Below are positions 1 to 8,094 of a stretch of DNA of 64,000 nt, piece after piece. A program made the position numbers and the translations under genes. The notes beneath the pieces are model-generated. The model was not told where the DNA came from, did not search any database, and was given only the letters and a program-made list of their open reading frames with translations. How positions within the stretch are numbered: the first letter of the stretch is position 1; each line of letters starts with the position of its first letter. The DNA is from Falsiroseomonas ponticola (GTDB taxonomy: Bacteria > Pseudomonadota > Alphaproteobacteria > Acetobacterales > Acetobacteraceae). The stretch spans positions 1-64,000 of the forward strand of contig NZ_JAERQN010000002.1 of NCBI RefSeq assembly GCF_016805305.1. Direction: 5' to 3'.

Positions 1-19
1 GGGCTTCGCGGTCGGTCAT
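1..19 (-). CDS. 5' end of a further prophage-operon gene (partial)
   Basis: An ATG at 19-17 on the minus strand is preceded by GGAGAG five bases upstream, a good ribosome binding site, and opens a frame running off the window after six codons (MTDREA). It lies about 100 bases downstream of the ParB-methyltransferase stop and in the same direction, so it is probably the next gene of the prophage operon. Nothing can be said about its function. Confidence 0.4.
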
Positions 20-116
20 GGTGCTCTCCGTCGTGGTGCAGGGCATCCCCTGCGTGTGACGGACCATTCGCGCTGTGGCGCGCACGAGCCAAGCAAGATG
101 CAGCGGCGTGGAATTG

Positions 117-1385
117 CTATGTTTCGGCGGTCTGGATCACATCATGATCGACGATACCGCGCGCCGCGGCGACATCGGCGAAGATGCGATCATCGCCTTC
201 CAGCACCGCCACCTCGCCGGTCGTCTCCTGCCAGCGCCGCACGATGACGTCGGCATAGGTCGGGTCGATCTCCAGCAGCACGGCGCGCCGCCCCGTGCGC
301 TCCGCCGCGATCATCGTCGTCCCGGAGCCGCCGAAGCAGTCCAGCACCGTGTCGCGCGGCTTGCTGCTGTTGCGGATGGCGCGCTCGACCAGTGCCACCG
401 GCTTCATCGTGGGATGCAGGTCGTTGCGCGCCGGCTTGTCGAAGTGCCAGACGTTTCCCTGGTCGCGCGCGCCGCACCAGTAGTGCTGCGCACCGGCTTT
501 CCAGCCGTAGAGCATCGCCTCGAACTGCTGGTGGTAGTCCGCGCGGCCAAGGGCGAAGGTGTTCTTCGCCCAGATGATCGTGCTGGACCATTTGCCGCCC
601 GCCTCCTGCCAGACGCGATGCAGTGTCGGCCACTCCGACGAGGACATGCAGACGTAGCAGGCGCCCTTGGTGACCGAGAGCAGGTTGGCCAGTGCCGGCC
701 GCAGGAACTCGGGAAAGCCGCCGCCGAGCGCGTCGTTGGCGATCGTCATCTTGGCCGCGGTACCGCCCTCGTAGGCCACATTGTAGGGCGGATCGACGAA
801 GCCCATGTCGGCCAGGTGACCTCCACCCAGGGCGCGCTGCACGTCGACCAGCTTCGTCGCATCGCCACATAGCAGGCGGTGCTCGCCGCAGCGCCAGAGG
901 TCGCCGGCGCGCGTGACGGGTACCACGGGCGGTGGCGGGGCGTCGTCGGTATCATCGCCGAGGCCGGCATCGGCCGCGGCCAGCAGTCGGTCGAGCTCCA
1001 TGCCAGAGAAGCCGAGCACGTCCAGGTCGACCACCGCCTCGTCGCGAATGCGCGCGATCTCCGCGGCGAGCAGCGCCTCGTCCCAGCCGGAGTTCAGCGC
1101 GATCTGATTGTCCGCCAGGCGCAGCGCTCGCGCCTGCGCCGGGGAGAGATGGCCGAGCCGCAGCACCGGCACCGAGGCCAGCCCCAACTGCTTCGCCGCC
1201 ATGACGCGCCCGTGGCCGGCAATGAGCACGCCCTCGGCGTCGACCAGCACCGGGTTTACGAAGCCGAATTCGGCGATGGAGGCGGCGATCTGCGCCACCT
1301 GAGCCGGCGAATGCGTGCGGGCATTCTCGGCATAGGGCACGAGGGACGCGACCGCCATGGCGGAGACGACGAGGTCAGGCTGCAT
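117..1385 (-). CDS. ParB-N domain / DNA methyltransferase fusion (prophage)
   Basis: Predicted DNA (N4-cytosine or N6-adenine) methyltransferase of 422 aa with an N-terminal ParB/Srx-like domain (about residues 10-110, with the GHGR signature near 58). The methylase half shows DPPY at about 198 and the SAM-binding FGGSG at about 351, in the order typical of beta-class enzymes. Such ParB-methylase fusions are common in alphaproteobacterial prophages, where they modify phage DNA against host restriction. The start at 1385 is chosen over 1430 because GAGGT lies eight bases upstream and the conserved domain begins soon after. It overlaps the preceding gene by 11 bases, so translational coupling is likely. 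Target sequence unknown. Confidence 0.85.
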   Translation of the reverse strand: MQPDLVVSAMAVASLVPYAENARTHSPAQVAQIAASIAEFGFVNPVLVDAEGVLIAGHGRVMAAKQLGLASVPVLRLGHLSPAQARALRLADNQIALNSGWDEALLAAEIARIRDEAVVDLDVLGFSGMELDRLLAAADAGLGDDTDDAPPPPVVPVTRAGDLWRCGEHRLLCGDATKLVDVQRALGGGHLADMGFVDPPYNVAYEGGTAAKMTIANDALGGGFPEFLRPALANLLSVTKGACYVCMSSSEWPTLHRVWQEAGGKWSSTIIWAKNTFALGRADYHQQFEAMLYGWKAGAQHYWCGARDQGNVWHFDKPARNDLHPTMKPVALVERAIRNSSKPRDTVLDCFGGSGTTMIAAERTGRRAVLLEIDPTYADVIVRRWQETTGEVAVLEGDDRIFADVAAARGIVDHDVIQTAET

Positions 1386-2847
1386 CGGCAGTGACCTCAA
1401 TCCGCGCCGCGGCCACGGCGTCGTAGTCACGTCCGTCGTCTGCCAGCGTCACCGGCAGGTCGGGGTGCAGCATCCGCCACCGCGCCACGGCCAGGTCGAC
1501 ATAGGCCGGCGCCAGCTCGATCGCCCGCACGCGACGGCCGGTGCGCTGACCGGCGATGATGGTGGTACCGGCGCCAGCGAACGGCTCGAACACAACGTCG
1601 CCCTCATCGGCATAGGCGCGCATCAGGAAGTCCGGCAGGGCGACAGGGAACACCGCGGGATGCTCTGTCTCGATGCCGCGGGCCTTGTGCCGCGTGATGC
1701 GCAGCACGTTGTCCGGGATCCTGGTCTCCTGCACGCCCTGGCCGGCGTGCTGCCATTCGCCGACGGTGCCGTCCTTGGCGCGGAGGCCACCCTTCTCGGA
1801 ATTGACGTGCCCCGCCCAGCGGCAGGGGATGATCTTGTTGGGGCGCCGTGCCTCGCGATTGAAGTGGAACAGAAGCTCGAAGGCGGGCGACAGCCGCCCG
1901 TTCCAGTCGCCCGGCAGACCGGGCCCCTGGTCCCATGTGTAGAGCCCGAAGCGCCGCCAGCCGCGGGCGCGCATCCAGTCGAGCCAGGCGGCCCAATAGG
2001 GCTGCCACTCATTGTCGCGATGGATCAGCCCGAGGTTCACCAGCACCTGGCCGTCCGGGCGCACCGCAACGTCGAGATGCTGGAACACACCCTGCATCAG
2101 CGCATCCCAATCCGTGACGCCGCCGGTCGTGTAGTCGCGCTGGTTCCCGTACGGCGGGGAGGTGAAGAGCAGCGCGCAGCGGTCCTCGCCCATCACGCGC
2201 GCCACGCTGGCGGCGTCGGTGCTGTCGCCGCAGAGCAGGCGGTGCTCGCCCAGCAGCCAGAGATCGCCGGTGCGGGTGACGGCCTGGCGCGGCGGCTCCG
2301 GGTCAGCGTCGGCTGGATCCTCCGCCGGCGCATCCTCGGTGACCGCCGCGCCTGCCGCACCGCCCCCCTCGGCGGGATCCGCGGGCAGAGCCTCGGGCGC
2401 GTCGCCGTCGGACACGGCATCTCCAGCCGCCGCGAGGATGTCCGCGAGATCATCCGCCGAGAAGCCGAGCGCGCCGAGGTCGATGTCCTGCGCCGCCTGC
2501 ACCGCGGCCAGCGCATCGCGCAGCAGCACCTGGTCCCAGGTCGCATTCTCCGCGATGCGGTTGTCGGCGAGGCGCAGCGCCTCCTTCTGCGCCGCGGACA
2601 GGTGCCGCAGCGCGATCACCGGCACTTTGGCCATGCCGAGCGCGGACGCCGCCTCGAGCCGGCCGTGGCCGGCGATCAGCACGCCATCCTCGTCCACCAG
2701 CAGCGGATTGGTGAAGCCGAAGGCCAGCATGCTGGCCTTGATCTGCTCCAGCTGCTCGGCGCTGTGGACGCGCGCGTTTCCGGCATGCGGGCGCAGCTCC
2801 GCCACCGGACGCAGCAGGATCTTCGCCGCCATCCAGGGGAGCGTCAT
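1375..2847 (-). CDS. second ParB-N domain / DNA methyltransferase fusion (prophage)
   Basis: A 490-aa relative of the next gene with the same layout: ParB-like domain (about residues 10-110, GHGR present), an acidic Ala/Pro/Glu-rich linker (about 150-185), then a methyltransferase with TSPPY at about 229 and FAGAG at about 423. TSPPY rather than DPPY suggests N4-cytosine specificity, but this is only a tendency. The two proteins are similar in the ParB half and diverge in the methylase half, so they probably modify different sites. An upstream ATG at 2943 is possible, but the residues it adds look like untranslated leader; 2847 has a GGATGG-like site. Confidence 0.82.
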   Translation of the reverse strand: MTLPWMAAKILLRPVAELRPHAGNARVHSAEQLEQIKASMLAFGFTNPLLVDEDGVLIAGHGRLEAASALGMAKVPVIALRHLSAAQKEALRLADNRIAENATWDQVLLRDALAAVQAAQDIDLGALGFSADDLADILAAAGDAVSDGDAPEALPADPAEGGGAAGAAVTEDAPAEDPADADPEPPRQAVTRTGDLWLLGEHRLLCGDSTDAASVARVMGEDRCALLFTSPPYGNQRDYTTGGVTDWDALMQGVFQHLDVAVRPDGQVLVNLGLIHRDNEWQPYWAAWLDWMRARGWRRFGLYTWDQGPGLPGDWNGRLSPAFELLFHFNREARRPNKIIPCRWAGHVNSEKGGLRAKDGTVGEWQHAGQGVQETRIPDNVLRITRHKARGIETEHPAVFPVALPDFLMRAYADEGDVVFEPFAGAGTTIIAGQRTGRRVRAIELAPAYVDLAVARWRMLHPDLPVTLADDGRDYDAVAAARIEVTADAA

Positions 2848-3020
2848 GATGCCATCCGGTTTGCAGGAGGTTTGCAGAGCTGCGGCCCTGCGTCGGTTTG
2901 CAGCTATCGATTTGAAGCGGCGGGGAAAGACTGCAAACCGCAACCCATGTTTTCGGCCTGGCGCTAGCGATGTTGCGCGCTTCCGCCCCCCGCATACGGC
3001 GGGCCCAGGAAGGACCCTGC

Positions 3021-3042
3021 GGCTCGCGAGCCACTGTGGCTC
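3021..3042. repeat. Overlapping palindromes upstream of the methylase pair
   Basis: Two dyads share bases: a perfect 12-base palindrome GGCTCGCGAGCC (3021-3032) and GAGCCAC-T-GTGGCTC (3028-3042). They sit in the 205-base gap between the 212-aa gene and the methylase pair on the minus strand. This could be an operator, or alternative RNA hairpins that set methylase expression. There is no T-tract typical of a terminator. Confidence 0.35.
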
Positions 3043-3052
3043 AGGGGACCTC

Positions 3053-3691
3053 CTAGGCGAGCAGACCTTGCGAGGTCTGTTCGTGGGAAGTCGTCTTCTT
3101 CGACGCGCGCTTCCTCGACGTCCTGCCGGTGGTCTGCGGACTCGTGACGGGGACCGACGCCGCGCTCTCCGCCCGCATTTCCGCAGGGTAGGAAAGATCT
3201 ACTCCTTGCGGATTCCGCACCGCCAGCGGGGGAATTGTAACGGGCTCCACGAGCGTCGCTTCCGCCGCTGGGCGCAGGTCGCTCGGGACGATGCGTGCCG
3301 GAATCGCAGCGGGCGGTGGCGAGGTCAGGGCCGCCGGCTCGACCGGGGTGCTCTGCCGCGCCGCGTCCTGGGCTGCCTCGACGGCCCGCAGCGCGGCCTC
3401 GAGCGCCGCGTGGACCAGACCGGCGTGGCGCAGCCCAGCGGTGTCGCTGCGGTCGATGTCCGAGAGCTGCTCGGCCGCGTCGCTAGCGCCGGCCACCAGC
3501 TGCTCGTGCATCGCCGAGAGGCGCTCCGCGACCTCGTCCGGCGCGGCGGGGCGCTCGCCGCCGAGCCAGTCCGCCACGATTGCCTCGACCTCCCGCGCCA
3601 TGCGGCCGGCCGTCACGCCCCGCCCCGCGAGGTCGGCGAGCCGCGCCAACGCGCCGTCCGCCGGGTTGGTCCGTTGCCGGCTTCCGCCCAT
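3053..3691 (-). CDS. hypothetical prophage protein, 212 aa
   Basis: Family not recognised. The N-terminal two thirds are alanine-rich and helical, with regular acidic and hydrophobic spacing (residues 10-120), suggesting a coiled or helical bundle. The C-terminal part is proline-rich and ends in a basic stretch (RKRASKKTT near 195), possibly a nucleic-acid contact. There is no signal peptide or membrane segment. CGGAG lies seven bases before the ATG. It sits between the DUF6456-like gene and the methylases, all on the same strand, so it belongs to the prophage operon. Confidence 0.6.
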   Translation of the reverse strand: MGGSRQRTNPADGALARLADLAGRGVTAGRMAREVEAIVADWLGGERPAAPDEVAERLSAMHEQLVAGASDAAEQLSDIDRSDTAGLRHAGLVHAALEAALRAVEAAQDAARQSTPVEPAALTSPPPAAIPARIVPSDLRPAAEATLVEPVTIPPLAVRNPQGVDLSYPAEMRAESAASVPVTSPQTTGRTSRKRASKKTTSHEQTSQGLLA

Positions 3692-3748
3692 CGATCTGCT
3701 CCGTATCGCTCCCGGGCAGGTTAGCGTGTTCCTAATGTGTTCTCAACC

Positions 3749-4303
3749 TCAGGCCGCGCTTCGCCGCCCGGTCAGCCCGAAGTGGGCTGCCAGCACCCCG
3801 ACCGTCGCCACCACCACGCCCTGCGCCTGCGGCGGTGGGACTGGCCGCCCGCCCCAGCCCTGCCGCTGCGCCCATTCCCGCACCGACATCTCGAGGCCGA
3901 GGACGTGCCAGGCGCAGGAGCCGGCCGCGCTGCCGTGCCCGCCCAATGCGTCCAGCGCCGTCGCCACCCGCTCCCGCGCCGAGGCCTGCCGATCGGTCAG
4001 CAGGTCTCCCCCGCCGCCGGGTACCCGCAGCAGGGGCACGGCACGCAGACCGTCCAGCGCGGCAGCGCGGAACACACGGCGGAAGGCGGCGCCCGCGTCG
4101 TGCATCTCCTGGGTGATGGTGCCGTTCGCCAGCATCAGCCCGAGCGTGTCCACGGCGCGGCGATGCTGGACCGGGCTGCCGGTCTCGGGATCCGCCGCGC
4201 GAATGGGCTCCGAGAAGCCACCATGCTGCAGCCGCCACTTCGACGGCCTCGCCAGATCGTCGGGCTTCGGCTTCGCCACCTTGGTCTTCCGCTTACCGGC
4301 CAT
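3749..4303 (-). CDS. DUF6456-like prophage protein
   Basis: 184 aa. A basic N-terminus (MAGKRKTKVAKPK) is followed by a helical domain. Its C-terminal half resembles DUF6456, a family found next to phage or regulatory genes in alphaproteobacteria: conserved LxALG...W-HVLGLEMSVREWAQRQGW-G...VVVATVGVLAAHFG layout, about residues 100-180. Its role is not established. The start at 4303 has GGGGAG eight bases upstream and overlaps the 76-aa gene before it by 11 bases. Family assignment is from memory of the pattern and is moderate. Confidence 0.62.
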   Translation of the reverse strand: MAGKRKTKVAKPKPDDLARPSKWRLQHGGFSEPIRAADPETGSPVQHRRAVDTLGLMLANGTITQEMHDAGAAFRRVFRAAALDGLRAVPLLRVPGGGGDLLTDRQASARERVATALDALGGHGSAAGSCAWHVLGLEMSVREWAQRQGWGGRPVPPPQAQGVVVATVGVLAAHFGLTGRRSAA

Positions 4304-4523
4304 TGTGGCTCTCCCCGTTGCGACGCCCCCAGCGCCGGTTGGCCTCGTTGGTGATGGCCTGGCGGAGCCAGTCGTCCGTGATGTCGGCGACAGGCAGCGC
4401 GGCCACGCCGTGGCGGTGCCAGGCAGCCGCACGCATGGCGTTCACCTCGCTGTCGTTGGCCGGGCTACGCGTCCCGCGGTCGAGGCAGGAGCGGGGCGGC
4501 AGTGGTGCGCCGTGCATGCTCAT
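4293..4523 (-). CDS. small prophage protein, 76 aa
   Basis: A short frame between the RuvC-like gene and the DUF6456-like gene. It is supported by a strong GGGAGG site six bases before the ATG, a four-base ATGA overlap with the upstream stop and an 11-base overlap with the downstream start. The central part (ITDDWLRQAITNEANRRWGRRNG) is a charged amphipathic stretch. No family is recognised. Such coupled small genes are usual in phage operons. Confidence 0.55.
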   Translation of the reverse strand: MSMHGAPLPPRSCLDRGTRSPANDSEVNAMRAAAWHRHGVAALPVADITDDWLRQAITNEANRRWGRRNGESHNGR

Positions 4524-5068
4524 GCCCGGCCTCCCGCGGCTTCGGTGGCCCAGAGCAGCAGCGCGATCGCGTCCGCCTCGTTGTCGTCAGCCGGAGCGAA
4601 GCCGCGGGCCTGGATGGCGGCGACCATCTTCGCCTTGTCGGCGTTGCCCTTGCCGGTCGCGAAGCGCTTGATCGTGCCGACCGGCACGCCCTCGTAGGGG
4701 ACGTCGTGCTCCTCGCACCAGGCGGTCAGCGTGCCGAGGAAGCCGCCATAGATGTGGGCCGCGTCCGTCCCGGCATGGGCCCGCACTTCCTCGAACACGA
4801 CCCGGGCGACACCGCCGGACAGGGCGGCTGCCTCGGCTAGCCATCCGCGGAAGCGCAGGAAGCGCATTCCGCCGCCCTCGAACCGGCTCGGCCTGAAGGT
4901 CATGGTGCCCGAGCTGATGCCGCCGTCCTGGCCGCGCAGCGCCCAGCCGGTGGTGGTGCCGAGATCAAGGGCGAGCACGGCGTGATGCGCCAGGCTGACC
5001 GCGGGCGGTACGATGATGGGCGGGCCGCTTGCATGGGCGGCGGGCATGGTGAGAGTCGCGGGTGCCAT
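4520..5068 (-). CDS. RuvC-like (RNase H fold) Holliday junction resolvase
   Basis: 182 aa. The RNase H-fold signature is clear: first strand LALDLGTTTG (catalytic Asp about residue 35), VVFEEV (Glu about 93), and the C-terminal DDNEADAIALL (acidic pair about 171-175). This fits a phage RuvC-type crossover junction endonuclease that resolves branched DNA during replication or before packaging. It belongs to the recombination module with the primase-helicase and RecD-like helicase. The start at 5068 has a GGAGA-type site; much longer upstream readings only capture antisense of the primase gene. A minus-strand TATAAT at 5260-5255 could drive it. Confidence 0.82.
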   Translation of the reverse strand: MAPATLTMPAAHASGPPIIVPPAVSLAHHAVLALDLGTTTGWALRGQDGGISSGTMTFRPSRFEGGGMRFLRFRGWLAEAAALSGGVARVVFEEVRAHAGTDAAHIYGGFLGTLTAWCEEHDVPYEGVPVGTIKRFATGKGNADKAKMVAAIQARGFAPADDNEADAIALLLWATEAAGGRA

Positions 5069-5254
5069 GGTGGTCTCCGAAAGGGGATCGTCCTGGTGAG
5101 GGCGGCGACGGCGCGGTTCTTGGCGGAGCTCGCCGTCGCTGCCCGGCATTTCGGTCGGGCCTTTATCCGGCGGCCCGATCGCCGGCGGCCGCTGCCGACC
5201 CAACCCGCGACCCAACCGGGTCCAACCTGCGTTGACCTGGCAGCAAGAATAATC

Positions 5255-5260
5255 ATTATA
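5255..5260 (-). promoter_or_regulatory. Candidate promoter -10 for the resolvase and downstream genes
   Basis: Read on the minus strand this is a perfect TATAAT in the only AT-rich patch of the gap, about 185 bases before the resolvase start. No good -35 is present at 16-18 bases, so it may need an activator, perhaps the protein binding the flanking octamers. On the plus strand TTGACC (5232-5237) with a 17-base spacer to ATTATA (5255-5260) could form an opposing promoter. Confidence 0.35.
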
Positions 5261-5334
5261 AATCAGTGTGTTATGCAGGCGTGTCCCAACGTCCCAACCT
5301 GGGCCGACATCCCCTAAACCTATAAGGAGAATGT

Positions 5335-5367
5335 ATGTCCGGCCCGACCCAGACCTTCCGCATCTAG
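5335..5367 (+). CDS. Possible 10-residue peptide ORF inside the iteron-like array
   Basis: On the plus strand, opposite to every neighbour, AAGGAG (5324-5329) is followed at five bases by ATG, ten codons (MSGPTQTFRI) and TAG. It lies downstream of a possible plus-strand promoter (TTGACC 5232, ATTATA 5255). It could be a leader peptide, the start of a short counter-transcript as used in plasmid copy control, or chance. Only the ribosome-site quality supports it. Confidence 0.2.
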   Translation: MSGPTQTFRI

Positions 5368-5508
5368 GTTTCAGACCCGTTGGGACGGTTGGGACGTTGG
5401 GACCAGCGGCTGCAACCGCCTGATTTCGCATCGAGATTTTCTGTCCCAACCTCAAGGAGGGGGTTAGGACCGCGGGGCGAGGTTGGGACAGCAGCGGAGC
5501 AGCCGACA

Positions 5509-8094
5509 TCACGAGCTGCCCTCCGGGCGCGGTGCCCGGTAGCGCCACTCTCGCGCAGCACGGCCCGAGGCGCCTGATTTGTACCGCTCCCACTTCCTCG
5601 CCTTCAGGAAGCTGGAGACGCGCATCTGGTCTGCCCGCGTCCATTTCGCGGGCTCGATGCTGAGCGCCTGCTCCAGCACCTCGCCGACGGAGACGTCCGT
5701 CAATGGCGTGGGCCGGGGGACGTGGCGGTCCTGCCAGTCGTCGTAGCCGCCGAAGCCGACATTCACGCTGCGCCGTTCCGAGACAAGCCAGCGCTCGATC
5801 AGCGCGTCCCAGGCATCCGGCTCGTAGCGGGCCTCCTGCTCGGCGGTGGCGGAGGCGATGAGCGCGCGGTCCTCCAGCCACCACGGTGCGCCCGCGTCGA
5901 ACCGCGCGACGGCCTCGGCCCAGAGCTGGTCGCGGTCGCGGCGCAGTCCGTCGAGATCGATCTCCCCGCAGCGCAACGGCCAGAAGCGCCGATTGCCGGT
6001 TTCGTCGCGCAGATAGGTGTCGGGATTCACGCTGCCGGCGAAGACGCATTGCCGCGGCACGGTGACCACGTAGCGCTCATACGGCGGCCGGTAGCGGTCG
6101 GAGGTGCGGGTGAGGAAGGCCTTGATGCGCGAGACCTCGGCCCTGCCGATCGCATCGAGCTCGGCCATCTCGATGATCCACACGCCGCGCATCTGCTGCG
6201 CGGCATCCTTCGAGCCGATCTCGGCCAGCTCGTCGGTGAACCAGGCATCCGACGCTAGCACCTTCAGCGCCGTCGATTTCCGAATGCCCTGCGGCCCTTC
6301 GAGGATCAGCATGTGATCCGCCTTGCAGCCAGGCCGCATGATCCGCGCGACGGCGGAGATCATCCACAGTGACGACATGGCCCGGTTCAGCGGCGTGTCG
6401 ATCGCGCCGAGATAGGTCACAGCCCAGGAGTCGAGACGCTGCGAGCCATCCCAGGCGAGTGCGCGAAGGTAGTCCTGCACCGGGTGGATGCGGATATTGC
6501 GGGCGACGGCCACGACGCTGCGGCCCACCACGACAGGTGGCACGTTGATCTCGTGGCGCTGGAGCCATTCGGCGCAGCGCACGTCGTCCGCCTCGCCCCA
6601 TGCCCGCGGCAGCGTGCTGGCGGTGGGCTCCCAGGGCAGTGCGCGGGTGACCAGGATCTCCTGCGCGAATTCGTCGAAGACCAGCGCATTGGCGAACGCC
6701 GCGTCGAGAGACAGCGCGGTGATGACATTCGCCTCGTTCCGCTCCGGCGCGCCGCTTGGTTCGAGGCGCAGCAGGGCGGCCCAGCGCGGCCGGATCGGCG
6801 CCTGGTTCACATCGCCCGTGGTGTTGAAGCGGCGCCGGAGCTCGCCAAGCTGCTTCTCCAGGATGGAAACGGCGATGCCGGTCGCGGATTTGATCGCGCC
6901 GAGGACCTGGCGCTCGGGCAGTGGCTCGAGGCGGAGCGTGACCAACCGCCCCAGCAGCTGCGAAAGCGGCGCCATGTCGGGCGGGTTGGTGAGCGTGGCC
7001 GCGGCTGCCAGCAACTCCTCGGCGGTGGTGGGTGGCGGGGTCTGTTCGGCTTGCGCCGCCGGGGCAGCATAGTCCTCGGCCGTCACGCCATGCCGCAGGT
7101 CGTCGTTGAAGTCGTCGCCATGCAGCGGCGCGAGGATGCGGGAGGGGATGTTGGCGAGGTTCAGCTGGTCCGCCAGCGTGGCTGCGGCCTGCATCCCGGC
7201 CAGCCCGGCATCGGCGAAGATGGTGACGTGGGTGGTGCCGGCCGGCCACTGCCATCGCCGCAGCCCATCCGCGGAGAGCGCCGCCATCATCGGCACGCCG
7301 AAGATGGCCTGCGCCGAGAGCGCGGTCTCGATCCCCTCGGCGACGCCGATCCGGCCGTCCTCGGGGAACGGCGCCAGGCTCACCGCACCGCCGGCGATGG
7401 GCCCGAGCATCTTCTTCCCTGGTGGCGCCTTCGCCGAGCCGTCGTCGAGCAGGTAGGTCCGGTGTATGCCGCCGGTGGGCTCGCCGGCGCCATCGCGGGC
7501 GACCGCCACCATCCCAGCCCACCCACGCTTCGTGTCGAAGTCGGGCAGGTCCGGGTGGAACATCAAGTCCGCGCTGGGCGGCACCTCGAGCCCGCGGCTA
7601 CGCAGATAGGTCTCGGCCGCCGTGCCGGCGAGCGGCTGACAACCTTCCAGCAAGCGAGCTACCTCGCGGCTGTGGTCCGCCTTCGGTTCCTGCGGCCGCG
7701 GGCTGGGCGCCGGCTGCTCCATGTGGGCGAGCCGTGCGGCCTCCGCGAACAGCCGCGCCTCTGTCAGCCCCGTCGCGTGATAGACCATGTCGATCGGGCC
7801 GGCGCTCTCACCGGTGGCGTGGTCAAAGCCCCATCCCGCAAAGCGACCCTCGAGGTGCAGGACACAGGATCCCTCGCCACGCGGGCGGCGGCCCGAGAGA
7901 TCGGCGCAGCGCAGCGTCTTCCGGTCAGCTGCGCGGACCGCCTGCGGGAACAGCGCCGGCAGCCAGTCCCGCGCCGTATCCGCCAGCCTGCGCCGCACCT
8001 CGGCCAGGTCGTGCCGAACCGGCAGGACGGGGCCGGCATCGTTGAGGTCGATGCAGGCCGATGCGGTGACGGCGGGATACGTCTCGGCGTTCAT
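5509..8094 (-). CDS. Toprim primase / VirE-family (VapE-like) helicase
   Basis: 861 aa replication protein. The N-terminal third resembles a DNA primase with a Toprim core: VAEGIETALSA at about 251 and FADAG at about 293. The C-terminal part is the virulence-associated E (VirE/VapE) P-loop ATPase, with Walker A GPQGIRKS at about 600 and following EIGSKDAAQQMRG and NRRFWPL motifs seen in this family. It probably starts and unwinds phage replication forks. The start at 8094 overlaps the RecD-like stop by four bases (ATGA). The iteron-like array lies just downstream, in the gap before the resolvase gene. Confidence 0.88.
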   Translation of the reverse strand: MNAETYPAVTASACIDLNDAGPVLPVRHDLAEVRRRLADTARDWLPALFPQAVRAADRKTLRCADLSGRRPRGEGSCVLHLEGRFAGWGFDHATGESAGPIDMVYHATGLTEARLFAEAARLAHMEQPAPSPRPQEPKADHSREVARLLEGCQPLAGTAAETYLRSRGLEVPPSADLMFHPDLPDFDTKRGWAGMVAVARDGAGEPTGGIHRTYLLDDGSAKAPPGKKMLGPIAGGAVSLAPFPEDGRIGVAEGIETALSAQAIFGVPMMAALSADGLRRWQWPAGTTHVTIFADAGLAGMQAAATLADQLNLANIPSRILAPLHGDDFNDDLRHGVTAEDYAAPAAQAEQTPPPTTAEELLAAAATLTNPPDMAPLSQLLGRLVTLRLEPLPERQVLGAIKSATGIAVSILEKQLGELRRRFNTTGDVNQAPIRPRWAALLRLEPSGAPERNEANVITALSLDAAFANALVFDEFAQEILVTRALPWEPTASTLPRAWGEADDVRCAEWLQRHEINVPPVVVGRSVVAVARNIRIHPVQDYLRALAWDGSQRLDSWAVTYLGAIDTPLNRAMSSLWMISAVARIMRPGCKADHMLILEGPQGIRKSTALKVLASDAWFTDELAEIGSKDAAQQMRGVWIIEMAELDAIGRAEVSRIKAFLTRTSDRYRPPYERYVVTVPRQCVFAGSVNPDTYLRDETGNRRFWPLRCGEIDLDGLRRDRDQLWAEAVARFDAGAPWWLEDRALIASATAEQEARYEPDAWDALIERWLVSERRSVNVGFGGYDDWQDRHVPRPTPLTDVSVGEVLEQALSIEPAKWTRADQMRVSSFLKARKWERYKSGASGRAAREWRYRAPRPEGSS

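Larger units (their letters stand above)
5197..5489. repeat. Iteron-like array of GTCCCAAC / GTTGGGAC around an AT-rich core
   Basis: Seven perfect copies of the octamer: GTCCCAAC at 5283-5290, 5291-5298 and 5443-5450, and its complement GTTGGGAC at 5379-5386, 5388-5395, 5396-5403 and 5482-5489. One-mismatch copies lie at 5197-5204, 5209-5216 and 5463-5470. The left block points one way, and a tight tandem triplet with 8-9 base steps points the other way. An AT-rich stretch (about 5246-5275) lies inside. This is the layout of iterons in a replication origin, or of a multi-site operator, and it lies between the resolvase and primase-helicase genes. Confidence 0.6.

Noticed and set aside
1357..2967. 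Long plus-strand frame opposite the ParB-methylase genes
   Set aside because: It is an antisense shadow; the minus strand carries complete methyltransferase motifs.
5283..5403. Possible CRISPR repeats in the GTCCCAAC array
   Set aside because: Units are only 8 bases, occur in both orientations and have no regular spacers; no cas operon is present. The Cas4-like nuclease belongs to the phage recombination module.
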